64,000 nucleotides of DNA, taken from Lucifuga dentata. Taxonomy: Eukaryota > Chordata > Actinopteri > Ophidiiformes > Bythitidae. Shown in pieces: positions 10,387 through 23,095 of the stretch. Position 1 is the stretch's first letter. The number at the start of each line of letters is the position of its first letter. The notes below the pieces were generated by a model, which saw only the letters and a program-made list of their open reading frames with translations, was not told the DNA's origin and did no database searches. The stretch lies in the NCBI GenBank assembly GCA_014773175.1, contig VXCM01000980.1, positions 219,275-283,274 on the forward strand, read 5' to 3'. The translations under genes and the position numbers were made by a program.

Positions 10387-13300
10387 AAAAAAAAAAAAAA
10401 AANGGGGGGGGGGGGGATATTTCCCCTTTAATTCAATAGTGTAGGTACTGTCAGGTGAAAAGCTTGTATATCCAAATAGTCAAACTTTCAGGAACACCAA
10501 AAAAGAGGCTTGTTTCAGCTCAGTGATACATTGAATTAAATACTGTAAATAAAATATTTTCAGCATTGACGTAGTAACATGTAACAGATTTCATGAATTA
10601 ATCATTTTTATAATAATGTTTATTGTTGCTTCAAAGTACAGTTTAATCCAAAGCTAGACAAACTTTCTAAATTACTCTCAAATCCATTTACAGGTCTTTT
10701 TAATACAATGAATCAGTTACCACAGTAAACACAACAAGATCACATTGATATTTTCTATTACAATCAGTCGACACAAACTTTTTTTTATTATAAAGATAAA
10801 ATATAAATTTATGTACGGTCTCTGACTTCAGCTAAAACTTCATTAAACTTGAGCATTAAAAAATGGCTTTTGGACTTCACATAACCTGTTGAGTGCAGGA
10901 TTTGTACTTGTAATGGAATGTTTTTCCGTTTTGGTATTACTACCTTGACTTTTATAAAGGGTTTGAGTATTTACTTTATCACTGGTCAAATGTTACAGAT
11001 GCAGAGACACAACTTGAGCTTTCATGTGTGCTGACTTGCATTTACTCTGTAGCATTTTCCAGAGATGCCCTTATCTGACACCAGAGTAAACCTGTATACA
11101 GCCACGGCATTTCAACCTAAAAGAAAAAAAAATGCTTACCATCCCAATTCCTGTGCAGTGAAAAGCAATAAAAAATAATCCCCACAGAAGCCTATTAAGT
11201 TTAGCAATGCCTCTTTGTGTAAATAGGAGGTAATCACGTATAACTGCTTCAGACCTCATCCAGACATAGGAGTTATAAATGAGGGGCTGGGGCAGATTGC
11301 ATTGTCAGGATGTAAACAACACAAGAATGAGGAAGGATTCATCTGATAGGAAATGTCAGGGCATGATTGAATTTAAAAAAAACTCTAAATTAGGGTCATT
11401 AATCATGAGCTGAGAAAAACAGTGACAAGTCCTTCTCTCAAAAGCTCTCCTCTGGAACAGCGCCGGGTGCTACCCGGAAACTGTGCAATTACTTTAATAC
11501 CCAATTTAAATGACGAGTATGCACAACAGTGTCAACTGTTAATTGGGGGAAAAACAGCTTATAATATTTACAGGTAATTGCTATCACAAGAGGTCTCGTT
11601 ATGCAATCCTTTTTATGATGCATCCATTTTTTTGTCAGCACAATTAACACAGTGTTGCCTTACAAAGTCTGCTATCTGATGCTGTCCTACATGTGCAGCT
11701 ACAGTACAGCTGCTGTGATAGAAAACATCTTCCTGTGTCAGAGCTCTAATCCGCATCCAAGCCAGTAATACAAACGTCAAGTGTGACATCTTAAACTCTA
11801 TCATCTCTGCACCTTCAGATGGAAAATTGAGAGCTGTGCATCAAGCAGAAATGTGTTTTTTTTTTTTTTTTNTTTTTTTTTTTTTTTTCTGAACTCACTG
11901 CCACAGTAATTGTCTTTCACCCAATCACCCACTTCAGTTTATTCCATTTTTGTATCTATTGTACTGCACAGTGCACACAGCAATTAACTCGGAGCACCAG
12001 GGTTTCCACTCATGTATCGTGTTTCTCTGCTCGCTCTGTTGCTGTTACAAACTGTACCCCTGAGGGCTGCTCCTGTAGAATGATAGCATGAGAGCTGGAA
12101 TTGATGGGAGCCATGATACTAACCAACAACCCCCCACCACTGCTACCATGATGAGACCAGACATCTTCTCACATGCACTAACCTCCCCGCTNATGATACT
12201 AACCAACAACCCCCCACCACTGTTACCATGATGAGACCAGACATCTTCTCACATGCACTAACCTCCCCGCTGCGTGATGCAGCGACATCAGAAGAAATCT
12301 AAATCAGGAGTTGCCTGACTTGCAAATAACTCATTGCAAAGCTAATCAATGCTTATTCTGCATGGATTATTGATATCCCACAGCAGTGTAACTTCTCTTG
12401 AAAGCTAAGCCTTTTTCCATCCAAGCTGCTGATTCTCCATCAGCAAAAGGGCAGAGTCCTGTTTAATGCAGTGAGGATGAGGATGTGTCTCATATCTAAT
12501 TTCTTCGCCCCCACATGTATGATATGTGAAAGATGTCTCACTCAGTGTGCAAAAAGCCTGTGTGGTTATGTGTGTGTGTGTGTGTGTGCGTGTGTGTGGT
12601 GCAGTCTCTTCATGGTTCTTGGTTGGTCTCTATAGATGGAGTCACAGAGAAGGACGTGAGCTGATATTTGCATGTCTGATATGGAAGTGTGAGTGTTTGT
12701 ATGAGGCAGCAGTACAGGGACACTGTTTGCTGCAGAGTATCATCTTAATTAAACCAAATTTCCCTCAAAGACTCTACAGGCAGCTATTTTAAATTGCAAT
12801 TAAGATATGCCTTCTACAGCTAAACCCTCATCCAGAAGTCTCTACTGGTGCATTTTCGGCTAATTTTCCTGCATAATTCGTCCACAAGCAGCATACAGCT
12901 ACAGCGCACTGCACATTTGGCTGTGTTTTTGGAGAATTACCTGATCGCTGAACCATTGCTTTTCCCATGATCATACTGTATGCCAAAAGGATAATGCATG
13001 CTGGGGCATTATTAGGACTGCAATGATTACATACCTCCAGGCAAACTGGTTCTCTGTGGCCAGCTTTGTCATATACAAGTTTAATTTGCTTTTAATGGTC
13101 ACCACAGCCACAACTCAACAAGGAATCACTCGGGATTTGTGATAGTCTGTCCTGTTTCGGTTCCAGACTTGAGATTTCATCACTTCACTCTAAATAGACT
13201 GTACACTGTGGACTGCTAAGTGGAAGGAAATGGATGCAGCCTCTAGCAAAACCAGAGGCAGTTTTATTTCTGTTATTTGGTTACAGTTTTACTGTAGCTC

Positions 13301-15279
13301 ACTTCTGCTAAAATTGAGGCATTTGGGACCTTATCACAACCTGCCAATCAGAATACGAGTAGCACTGTGACAAAGTCATATCAGCTTTATAAACAAGGAA
13401 GTAAACCACTTTGACCCTGTCTGATCTTCTTAGCTCCACACACGATTGTGAATAAAGTTATTTTGAATTGGGAGTTGCGACTTGCCATAAATGGGTATCT
13501 GCACCTGGAACATGGATGCAACATTTATTGTTTTTGAAAATGGATGAAGCTTTTTATCACCTGAAAATTATCCATCTTTATGTCAAACATTTTATCAAGT
13601 TTTCACATTTTATGCCAGCAAATCAAATTTTTGCTGTCAAAGTCTGTTTACAATGAGATTTTTTTCTCATGAAAAAATTAGCTGTATATTTCTCTATGTA
13701 CAATCATATAATTAATGTGTATATGTGTATTGCAGTGCGTTTGATAAATTTCATTCAAATTGGCACATTAACATTGATTTTATAAGCCAAAAAATTTCTT
13801 CTGGGTCCAAAATATGATCCCAATCACTTCCAAAATTGATTCACCACTTCCACTTCACATTATCCATATGTCCTCCAAATGTCATCCATATCCATTTCTA
13901 GCTTTTCAGGCGACCCTGCTAATGAACAAACAAATAAACAAACCTAGAGATAACAAACTCCTTGGCAGAGGTAACCAGGCTTCATTCCAAGTGACGCTGT
14001 GTAAGCTCACAATCTGCCTTTTGATATTGAAATATTCGTTTATTATTAGGTTGCTATTTGTGTGTAAATACAGCAACATCTCTGCTCCATGGAGATCTTT
14101 ATTTTTTTTGTCTCAAAGTTAAACCGTTTCCTGATCCCTGATGACATAAATTGGAAGTAGAAAGACTCATCCAAAAGACTTAGTGACATTAGTGACAGAG
14201 CATCTGTTTCATGCTTTCCAAAATACCCATTTGCAGTTTGACATCATTATTCATATTATTATTCATATTATTCTTATTAGTATCTTCCCTCTTGCTTTCC
14301 TCTTGCATGAGGAGAATGTGACAAATTCCTCTGACTCCTACTAGGCTCTAGTTTAATTATTTCCATTTACCAAGGTATTAATTTTGATCCTTTTCCTCGT
14401 ACCCTCACTAATTCCAGCTTGATACGCCATCAACCAATAGTTTCTACACAGAATAAACTTCAGGACTTTGAAAAGTAAATCCACTAGCATCATTTCGTCA
14501 ATGCTACGACGAGACACAATGACATCTTAAAAGCCTTGATATTAATCAATTAAATAAATATTAAACACAACTTAATAAATTATTTATGATAATTTAGGAT
14601 ATATGACCATCAGGGGGCACAAGATTGAGCACATTACAAATAAAAAGCCCTATATTTTTAATTTGTATTGTTGTGTTTATTTTGCTGCTATTTATGTAAT
14701 ATTATATGATGTTTTTGATATTTTATGACTATTTTATATTTACACTTTTAATAAGAAGGAGCCTGTGCTAAAGGGATATATAGTTTTAGCATGTTAATAT
14801 TTTTTATTTCAGTGTTTTTATTTGTATTTAAATTTTGTTCTTTTTGCACACTGCAAAGTCAATTTAAAAACTCTTAACCTAATATTTTGTGGAGAAAAAA
14901 AAACATGTGGGGTGGGTTAGGGGGCCACATTCTGAACAGCGCCCCCAAAAATCTTAGACCGGCCCTGCTCTGACACAGAACCACATTTAAACTGGGGTTC
15001 ATAATTTTATTTCACGTAATTTTAGAGAACATTAAATATTGATAAATGTTTGATGAAAGACGATGAAGAAGACAGGTTTTGTGTAGAAAACACTTTTATA
15101 TTTTTTTTAGTTGTATTTTATTAAGTGCTTTTAAATGCGGCAGGGATGCTTTAAAATAAGTTATTATAGTTTTTTTGTTTTTTTCTGTGTTTGACACATT
15201 CTGTCTCCACATATCTTTTTTAAATCTCTCCAGCAGGAGTCACACGACCACAAAAAAAAAAAAAAAAAAAAAAAAAAAA
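10387..15279. other. Upstream non-coding region 5' of arhgap42
   Basis: Holds an A-run/G-run junction with n (10403), a T-run with n (11872), a 79-bp assembly duplication (12113-12271), a (GT)n tract (about 12570-12597) and a poly-A run just before the promoter (15252-15279). About 13440-13530 resembles 61560-61620, so it is a dispersed repeat. About 14580-14980 looks like an old repeat fragment. No other gene is supported. Confidence 0.5.
12113..12271. repeat. 79-bp near-identical duplication around n at 12192
   Basis: 12113-12191 and 12193-12271 differ at one base (CACTGCTACC versus CACTGTTACC). The other n-flanking duplications look identical, so this one may join two haplotypes. Confidence 0.8.
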
Positions 15280-15448
15280 GCGGAGAAACTCAAAGCGGAA
15301 GTGAGAGAAACGGAGCAGGAAAACTTTTTTTGGGGAGGGGGGAGAAGTTGGAGTCCCGGTTAGTGACACCGGCTTTACCGTGATGAAAAGAAACAACTTT
15401 CAAACTCCGAGTTTTAAAGTTTAACGGCGGGTTTGTCGCGGATTTATA
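15280..15448 (+). promoter_or_regulatory. arhgap42: Probable arhgap42 promoter and 5' leader
   Basis: GC content rises sharply just before the start codon. An ETS/GABP-type motif CGGAAGTG sits at 15296-15303, and no TATA box is evident, as in many broadly used vertebrate promoters. The transcription start is not visible in sequence, so the boundary between promoter and leader is inferred. Confidence 0.4.
15383..15424 (+). promoter_or_regulatory. Upstream ORF (13 codons plus stop) in the arhgap42 leader
   Basis: ATG at 15383 with G at -3 opens a 13-residue frame (MKRNNFQTPSFKV) ending in TAA at 15422-15424, 24 nt before the main ATG. If transcribed, it could reduce translation of the main frame or impose reinitiation. 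No coding function is claimed. Confidence 0.4.
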
Positions 15449-15602
15449 ATGGGACTCCCCACTTTGGAGTTCAGCGACTCTTTTTTAGACAGTCCGGATT
15501 TCAGGGAGCGTCTGAAATGTCACGAAATCGAGCTGGAGAGAACGAATAAATTCATCAAAGAGCTGATCAAAGATGGAAACATGCTCATCACCGCGCTGAA
15601 GA
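15449..15602 (+). CDS. arhgap42: arhgap42 (GRAF3-type RhoGAP), coding exon 1
   Basis: Encodes residues 1-51 plus the first base of codon 52, the start of the N-terminal BAR domain. It opens [10 protein letters not shown] and carries the GRAF-family signature [11 protein letters not shown] at residues 33-43. Full-length GRAF proteins have BAR, PH, RhoGAP and SH3 domains. They bind curved membrane and stimulate GTP hydrolysis by RhoA and Cdc42; the ARHGAP42 member is known from smooth muscle. Residues such as DSPDFRERL and [11 protein letters not shown] fit ARHGAP42 better than ARHGAP26 or ARHGAP10. The start is secure: A at -3, G at +4, and it matches the family N-terminus. The exon ends in phase 1 at a strong donor (GTAAGC). 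The exon 2 reading frame continues it exactly. Teleosts may have two copies, and I cannot say which this is. Confidence 0.95.
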
Positions 15603-16055
15603 GTAAGCAGCCAGCAAATTCTACTTTCTACTCTGATTCCTCCTATTTATGCTAACCTGAGTATTTTAGGGAGTTATAAAATTTAAAGATTCACGTTTGC
15701 AGTTTATTTAGAGTCTGAATGGTAATATTCCTAAAGAAGCCTGCATTTTCCCTATTAGATGTGCAGTTGTTATTGTTGAAAAGCCTCAAACAGATCCAAA
15801 ATCCGCACATTAACTATGAGAAGTTTCAGGACAGGACATTGATTGATTTATTACTTGTTTTTTTTTTTTTTTTTTTTTTTAATCTGTGTCTGCTTGCTTT
15901 TAGAAAAAGTTTGATGGTTTGATGAAACAAATATAATACCTGTTTTCATCCACGTGGAGATGATTATCATGGAATCTGCTTTAAATTCATCCCTTTAATG
16001 AAGGAAATTTCACTTTAAAGGACTTTAAAGTGACCAATCAGAAGACAGGCTGGCT

Positions 16056-16650
16056 TTAAAGGACCATACATGTGATTTTTGCATATTTAAGCCCAATAAA
16101 TACTGCTCACATACGCGTTATGTTACTGACAAACATTTTCTAAAACATAAAACTGAAATTTAGTTTTCCTGTTATTTTGCCAAATTCTCTAATCTTTCAA
16201 AATCAAATGTTCAGGTGATACAAAGACCGTAAATTTAATGATTCGGCTGCTAACGTATCTCTGAATGTAGAAGGCACAGTCATTTTAAATTTTGCTGTAA
16301 AAGCCGTCTTCTCCTGGGACTATATTCCCTGGTGGAGGCATACATCGTCTGCTGTGCAGCTGCATGTTGAAATCGGTTAAAAAAAAATGACTTTGACAAA
16401 AAAAACTTAATAAACGTTGTGTTCACCATGATGGATTATTTATCTCAAGCATGTTTCGAATTTGTACAAGTTGATTTTTATAATGTACTGGAATGAACAG
16501 AAACCAATGGCAGTCTGGAGGGTAGGAAAAACAATTCTAAAATTTACCGCTAAAGTTGCATATTTTGTGAAATGCTTATGAGTAACGTAGCGTGTATGCG
16601 GGTTGTATATAATGGGCTTCAACATGCAAAATGCATTAAAAAGATATGAC
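16056..16650 (+). mobile_element. Family B element, copy in intron 1
   Basis: The left end TTAAAGGACCATACATGTG matches the family B terminus. The body follows the family order through GGGACTATATTCCCTGGTGG (about 16318) and a tail ending AACATGCAAAATGC. The right inverted end is eroded. Confidence 0.8.
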
Positions 16651-18095
16651 GGCAGGTCGTTGTCCTCTCAAATTCCTCTATAGTGATAAAGTACAACTTC
16701 CTGTTCTGCTATGTGATTGTGAGAGTTTGGTTTGTTTGAGTGTGAAACAAATGAGAAAGGTTATAAACATCTATAGTGCACAATGACTTTTAAATAATTT
16801 TAGTCTAACGTAGCTGTTCGACCATTTTGTTCTTCCCTAAAACAGTTTCCCTCTCATGATTTCATTGGATGGAAGTAAATTATTGAAAGTCCTTAACTTG
16901 GGACACCACAAAGGTTTATGACCCTTTATGACCTGCCATCAGTGGTGACATTACTGGAAGACCTTTGTTAATGGACCTTTTTTTTTTTTTTTNCCTTTTT
17001 TTTTTTTTTGAATAGTTTTCATCTCATGTTTCAAACTCGGTTATTGTACCATAATTCATCTTGTGTGCGGTCTGTGTGAAAAAAGCCCACTGAGCTGAGT
17101 TTGACTTTTATGTTAATACATCACCGGTAAAACGCTTCTGTACATTACATCGCTCTTTAGCTGCACTTTGCTGCTTCAGCACGTTACAGTTCCCTCAGCT
17201 GCTGCTGCTGTTAGAAAACATTTATTCATTTCGTCAGACCTCTTTGGTAAAATGAGAATTTGCCAATAAGACACTAATGTTTTATAAACTAGAAAAAGAT
17301 AAAAAAAAAAAAAAATTGTTCTTTTTAGGCTGCGAGGATTTATAATTAAATGAGATTGACAAGATTTTATCAAAAATATTTGGCAGGAATGTTCTTGCGA
17401 AATCTAAATTAAGATTTAAGATAATATGAATAAACGTATTAATGAACATGCAAGTTATTCATCAGTTAGTCATCAATTATGCTATGTAGCTTTTCTGCAT
17501 TGAATACATGGAGAAATACTGCAGTTCCTCCCCAGTAAACCGACTTTCTTGCGTCTCTGTTTGCAGCCTGATCATGATGAGTTTATTCTCCAACATTCCC
17601 AAATCCTCATAAATGTTAAACTTATTTGTTTTATGTTAGCCTGGATAATTTGTTCCAGCTGTTTGTGACATTAGCTTTGTATCTGCAGCTGCTGTAAATA
17701 GCTTTAGCTTATAGCGTTCACTTACTGCTCACACCTGCTGTAAACTACTGCTGACTCTTATTAAAGCCTCACTTTAGTCATTGAACAGACTAATTATCCC
17801 ACTGTGAAAAAACCTCAGCTCCAAGCCATGATAAATTTAGGATGTGGTAGGTAAGTTTGTGTAGCTTGGCATGTATCCAGACTACGCCGCAAGTTACTGC
17901 CGTGTTATAAAAAAGTTACTGTATGTCGTGTTTGTAAAGTTTCGAGCAACTCTGTGGAAACTGTAAGGAAATCCAGAAAATTTAGAGCCAGTTAGTTAGT
18001 TAGTGTTACGTATTAGGGCTTAGTGATGTTTGCATTTTCACATTTTGATTTTGACTCAATAAGCAAACTGTTTTACTCGATCATTTAACATTTAA

Positions 18096-18687
18096 AAGAC
18101 CATACAATCCAATTTGCATGTTTGAGCCTAATATATTAAATTTTCATACATGTTACGTTACTGACAATCATTTCCCAAAGGATAAAACCGTGTTTCAGCT
18201 TTACTGATATTTTGCAAAATCTCTAAATCTTTCAAAATCAAATATTCAACCGATACACCCACCTTAAAAATCCATGTTTCTCCTGTTACACAGCCTTATG
18301 AAGTTGTGGTCATTAAAATTTTTCCATAAACACAGGTCTTCTTTTGGGACTATATTCCCCAGTGGAGGCATACATTCACTCTGCGCTTTTTATTGCGCTT
18401 AAATGCTAAAATTACGTAATTTAAAAAAAAAACAAACAAACAAAAAAAAAACCTGAATACACGTCTTGTTGGTGATGATGGATTACCTATCCCAAGAACG
18501 TGTCAAGTATCAACAAGTTGATTTTAATAGCAGAATGAACTGAAACCAATGGAGGTCTGGAAGGTAGGAAAAACATTTTTAATTCACTGTTCCAGTAGTA
18601 TGATTTGGGAAATTATTGTCAGTCACGTTATTTGTATGACAATTGAATATATTAGTCTCAAACATGCAAAATGGATGGTATGGTCCT
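18096..18687 (+). mobile_element. Family B element, intact ends
   Basis: Flanked by TTAA on both sides (18092-18095 and 18688-18691). The left end is AAGACCATACAATCC and the right end GGTATGGTCCT. About 85 bp at each end are inverted copies, including GTTACTGACAATCATTTCCC. TTAA flanks suggest a Kolobok- or piggyBac-like non-autonomous element. No transposase frame. Confidence 0.85.
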
Positions 18688-19234
18688 TTAATCTCTTATA
18701 GTGTTAATGTTTCGTGGCTTTTTCATGATGGTAACTGTTAAATTTTGATGGACTTTTAATGTTTGAGTGTCAGATGCCTCTGAATGTTCTGGAACTTATG
18801 CAGACATTTATACAGTTCGGTCATACTCCTCTTAAACTCCAGCAGGGGGCAGCGACAGATACTCAGCCTCTGCCAAATGACCAACGTCGTATGGATTATT
18901 ATTGTGATGGATTATTTATCTCAAGAATGTTTCAAGTTTCTACAAGTTGACTGTAATTGGCTGTCTGGAAGATAGAAAAAAACATCTAAAATGTACCGCT
19001 GACATAGTACATCAAAAATTGGAGTGTTGAAATTTCACGGTTAAACATTTCCGAGTTGATTTCAACTCCCAAAGATTCATTTTAACACCTTCAGAGTTAA
19101 ATGTTGTTCAGTGTTGGAGTTATTTGGCAGAGTTGATCCATCAGTGTTAGCTCAACTCTGTAGAGATGGAATGAAACCCCGCCCACGCTTTTAAGTTCTT
19201 CGGTTGGAAATGTCAGCGCCGTTATCTTCGTCTC

Positions 19235-19573
19235 ATGCAGTTTAAACGGTATTGTCCAGCATGTAAACAGCATCGGTTCCTAACATATGCAGGTTTTCGG
19301 AAGCACCTGAATCGTGTTCATAGCATTATTTCTATTGGCTCAATAACTCCCCATTGTTTCTGTTCTGTATTCAGATTTGTAAGTTGGTTTTCAAATTTCT
19401 TACATAACGGACTGGAAAGGAGAAAAGGCAAAATAAACAAGTTGTTTATGAAAATTATTTTGTCTGCTGGAGTTCATTTCACAGGCGGCTCGGTGTTAGC
19501 ACTGCTGCCTCACAGCAAGAAGACAGACCAGGTCCTAGTAAAACATGTAACTCTGAACACTTATTTTTCCTAA
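19235..19573 (+). pseudogene. C2H2-like zinc-finger ORF inside a transposon
   Basis: The frame begins near MQFKRYCPACKQ. It shows one finger of the form C-x2-C-x13-H-x4-H (CPAC ... HLNRVH) within residues 8-30. A possible splice donor (GTAAGT) lies at about 19379, so only the first 48 or so residues may matter. The remainder runs through what looks like non-coding and SINE-derived DNA. It could be a captured host exon or part of a transposon protein. There is no evidence that it is expressed. Confidence 0.4.
19484..19540 (+). repeat. Fragment resembling a fish tRNA-derived SINE head
   Basis: GGCGGCTCGGTGTTAGCACT, then CTGCCTCACAGCAAGAAG and GGTCCT, match a motif order widespread in fish tRNA-related repeats. 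Too short and diverged to be a functional RNA gene. Confidence 0.5.
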
Positions 19574-20116
19574 TCCCTTTTAGTGTGATTTTAACACTGT
19601 GTTATGAGTTAAAGAAGGAACTCTGGCACAATGTTAAATGTTCAACTATTTTGAAAATGATAATTTAGAGAGTGTGGAACTAAATAAACCCTGAAAAAGT
19701 GTTGAAATCAACTCTGAGAGTTAATTCAACGCTGGACTTTTTGCTGTGTATATTTTGGTAAATGGTTGTCAGTAACGTGTATGCAGGTTGTATGTTTTAG
19801 CCTCGACAAACAAGAATCTTCTTGACACAGGAAGGAGTATGCAGGACATGGAATGTATGTTTCTTTACCTTTGAAGATGCAAGAAATCCTTACAAAATAA
19901 TTCCTCTGCTGAGGAATGCTGGAGCTCTGGTGCAGACGGGAGCTTAATGTGTCCACATCAGAGCAAGCGAGCTATCATAAATGAATCCACCATTAGCAGA
20001 TATAGAAAAATAATTCCGTTCTGGCAGCAGTAACCTTAGCAACATAAGAGCACGACTCAACTGAACACAATTACTACAGGCTGTGGTATGGTACAAGTAA
20101 CAGCAGAGGTACAATA

Positions 20117-20462
20117 CTATCTGTCTGTCTGTGGCACCAACATCTCTATAACCCGACACTGTATGAAGTTGAAATTTGGCAGGTTTTTTGCTCAGACCCA
20201 AGGATGTGCAATGTTGTGTGTGAAGTTGTTTGGATAAGCGGTTCTCGACTTGAGCTGTGCTGGTAAAAAGTAGTCCATGTGGCAGGATACACTCCGGGCA
20301 CGGCAGAATATGCTCCAGTCCAGTAGCATGGTCTCAACTCGACCCCATACAGCAAAACTAGCTCATGAGGATGTACAGAACTAAATGATGGCAGGCTGCG
20401 GAGCACACCAAGTCTGGCCTGGTCCGAACAGGCACGTTTTCAATGGGCACTGCACTAGTTAA
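20117..20462 (-). mobile_element. Family H interspersed repeat, reverse copy
   Basis: On the - strand it starts AACTAGTGCAGTGCCCATTG and ends CACAGACAGACAGATAG. The same order of motifs appears on the + strand at 59132-59461. Frames are broken; class unknown. Confidence 0.65.
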
Positions 20463-21541
20463 TGTAATTTACATTACGATAATATGGGCTCAAACATGCA
20501 ATATTGCTCATATCGTCCTTAAATTTGAGGTACACCGAGCATTTTCACTCGTCATTTACCTTTAAAATGCTCGAGTCCTGTTTCTTTTAAGAAAATTCAT
20601 GAATCATGGAAGCATCTAATTATGAGGCTTACCAAAGGCACCCTGAGTAGCTGGAAGACAGCCTATTATTATGTTAGCTTACTGTATGTCTCACATCTGA
20701 TCAGCAGCTACAGAGCGGCAGAATCCCTCCCTGGGATTTATCCAGTAATGATGGGTCGACACGCACGGCGTTGTTATTACAAAAACTACAGCATTTTAGC
20801 AAGCCGGTAAACAGCATCTTAACAACATCTCCAACCGCGCCTGCATCATTGTTTTGCACCTCAACACAACTATAATTAGTGACTGTTATTAAATCAATAC
20901 GTGGGCTTCCTGTCAAAAGCAATTTCACCAAAAAGCTTTGGGAACCCGGCGTGTTTGTTTGTCTGAGGACACATGATGCTCCCAAGGCTCAGCCACAGGA
21001 AGTGTCCTTTAAATATGCTTGTATAACCATCCCCCATCCTCCTTCAGATAGCATTTGGCCTGACATCACACTGCTTTGGTGTGTGTGGGTGTGTGTGTGT
21101 GTGTGTTGAGCTGTGACTGTGAGGCAGGCTGTGTGTTGCAGGATTACACCATTTCTAATGTTGCTGCTGCTTTGATGAATTTGAATTCGTGTCAAAATGA
21201 AATACAGGACAACAAAATGTGACTTGTTTAGCAATAAAGCAGCAGCGTCATAAAGCGTTAGCAGCCCAGGCGTTAGCATTAGCCCGAGAGGGACCGTGCT
21301 GTTTTTGTGGACAGATTTTGATAAAAGGATTAGACGCTGTGTTCCTAAAAGCTGCTTCCCTTCAGACTGTGCAGGGAAAATGTGTTCGACTCCCGATTGA
21401 GCTCTGTTGTGAAGTAGCTCTGTCAGTCACAGTGATTGTCACACTGTGTGCACTATTCTCGTGCCCAGTCAGGCTCTGATGCTTTGGTTGCTTCTTTAGT
21501 TAAGACTCACGTGCTCAGAATGCAGTTATTCTCTTCAGCTA

Positions 21542-22390
21542 AACCCTCTGGACCCCAAAACCCTCCAGTGAAAGGCATATTTTCTTTAAACAATCGCCAA
21601 AGTTACACCATTTGTCATCGCCAGAAACTTTAAAAATCAAAATTATTGTTGGGTTTTCAAATTTCCAACACTCCTTGAACTAACCATGTGCGCCTAACAC
21701 TTCCGTAAGGAAACATAACCAAATCTAAGCTTAGAGTAGTGATATTTCCTCAAAATCACTTTATTATAAATGTCTCATTTAAAAATTCGCTAAAAATAAA
21801 CCCTTTGTACAATCCAAATTCTGTAAAAAAAAAAACAACAAATTCTGCATTTTTCACTGCAACTAGCAAGCCTGGAGCGCCTCTGGTCTCTTTAATAGTC
21901 ACGTGACAACAATTCAGTGAGTCATTGGCTGAATGCAGACTGCAGCAGGCACATTAAGCCTATTGTTTATAAAGATTATAGGTTGTAAAAATGTAAATAG
22001 TTCAGTATGTATAGTCCCTTTTTTTAAATTTTTATTTTTTTATTTTTCCAGTATTGGTAACACTTGTGGGCACTTGGATAAATGTTGTAGATTACATCGT
22101 TTTTCAATTTTTNGAAAAATGTTGTATATATAGATTACATCTTTTTTCAATTTTTTAAAGTAAATTATCAAAGAAATTCAACTTAAATTTTTTTCTTTTT
22201 TTATGATTTATGACATTATAACTGTGTTATACTGCACAAAAGACATTTTTGAGTTCTTCCTACATATAGCCATGATTGTGCTGCTTCCATAGAGGTGCAG
22301 GACTTGCAGCTACAGTGAAAAATGAGCCACAGTGAGTAAAAATGTGACAGGAGCAAAAACCGCCCAGAACGTGCTTGGTGTCCAGAGGGC
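21542..22390. mobile_element. TA-flanked TIR element
   Basis: The left end AACCCTCTGGACCCC follows TA (21540-21541). The right end GGTGTCCAGAGGGC is its inverted partner and precedes TA (22391-22392). An n at 22113 has partly similar flanks. The short frames inside have no recognised domain. A related end (AACCCTCTGGAGTC) appears near 61118. Confidence 0.6.
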
Positions 22391-23095
22391 TAGGCGTGCT
22401 TCTAATGAAATGCCATGTCATCCCAAGCCAAAGAAACTTACCAAATATCTTAAACCTGATTCATCAATATTTTTATGTCACCGTGGAAGGAAAAAATTCT
22501 GTGGACGTGAACTTGTTGCTTGTTGCTTTTGGCTGTGCAGCCTCCAGACCTCGTATAGTTTCCTCTTAATGTTTCTCACCAACCCCTGCTGGAAAACAAG
22601 TATTCCTCTCTTTTTTTCAGCTTATTTGCTGGAAGTGTAGGTAAATGTTTCCACCAAATCAGCTCTGATAAACCATCTGTGTGGCTTATTCTGATTTTTA
22701 GATTCTTATCTGATTACATTTTTGCATAAATATATCAATTTACAATTGCATAATCTAGGTGTGTTTTACTGATTTCAATCTAATAATGAGGTTTACACAG
22801 TGTTTGAAAAAATCAATTTATTGCCTCTCGTAATCAAAGTTTTGACAGAGAAATGAGTAATGAAATGTATCTGGCATAGTGAGATTTATTTAATGGCCTC
22901 GTTTTTCTTTTGTTGCTGCCGTTTCTTTCAGCTTCACAATAAAAAATGCAGATCTTCTCCATTGTCTCCATCATTGTTCATTGAGTGATTTCAACGTATA
23001 GGTGTTAATGTGTTCCGGTGTAGATTTATGTTTTGGTGCTCACATTGCCCCCTGCTGGATAGAATATTTAATCTCACTGATTTAAAGGACCATAC

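Larger units (their letters stand above)
19008..19750 (+). mobile_element. TIR-flanked composite element with a C2H2-like ORF
   Basis: The left end TACATCAAAAATTGGAGTG and right end CAGCGTTGAA/CAGCAAAAAG (read on the - strand from 19750) are imperfect inverted repeats. They are followed inward by repeated GAGTTGATTTCAAC-type motifs on both arms. The insertion splits a family B copy, so its limits are set by the host sequence. Inside are a short zinc-finger-like frame and a tRNA-SINE-like stretch. Superfamily not determined. Confidence 0.65.
18900..19805 (+). mobile_element. Partial family B element split by another insertion
   Basis: 18900-19007 matches the 3' half of family B (GATTATTTATCTCAAGAATG). 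After the 19008-19750 insert, family B resumes with TGGTTGTCAGTAACGTGTATG. Only part of the element remains. Confidence 0.65.

Noticed and set aside
19484..19540. Possible tRNA gene
   Set aside because: Only a SINE-like head segment is present; no cloverleaf could be completed.
22332..22640. 102-residue + strand ORF
   Set aside because: Crosses the right end of a TIR element (22390), so the frame is composite.
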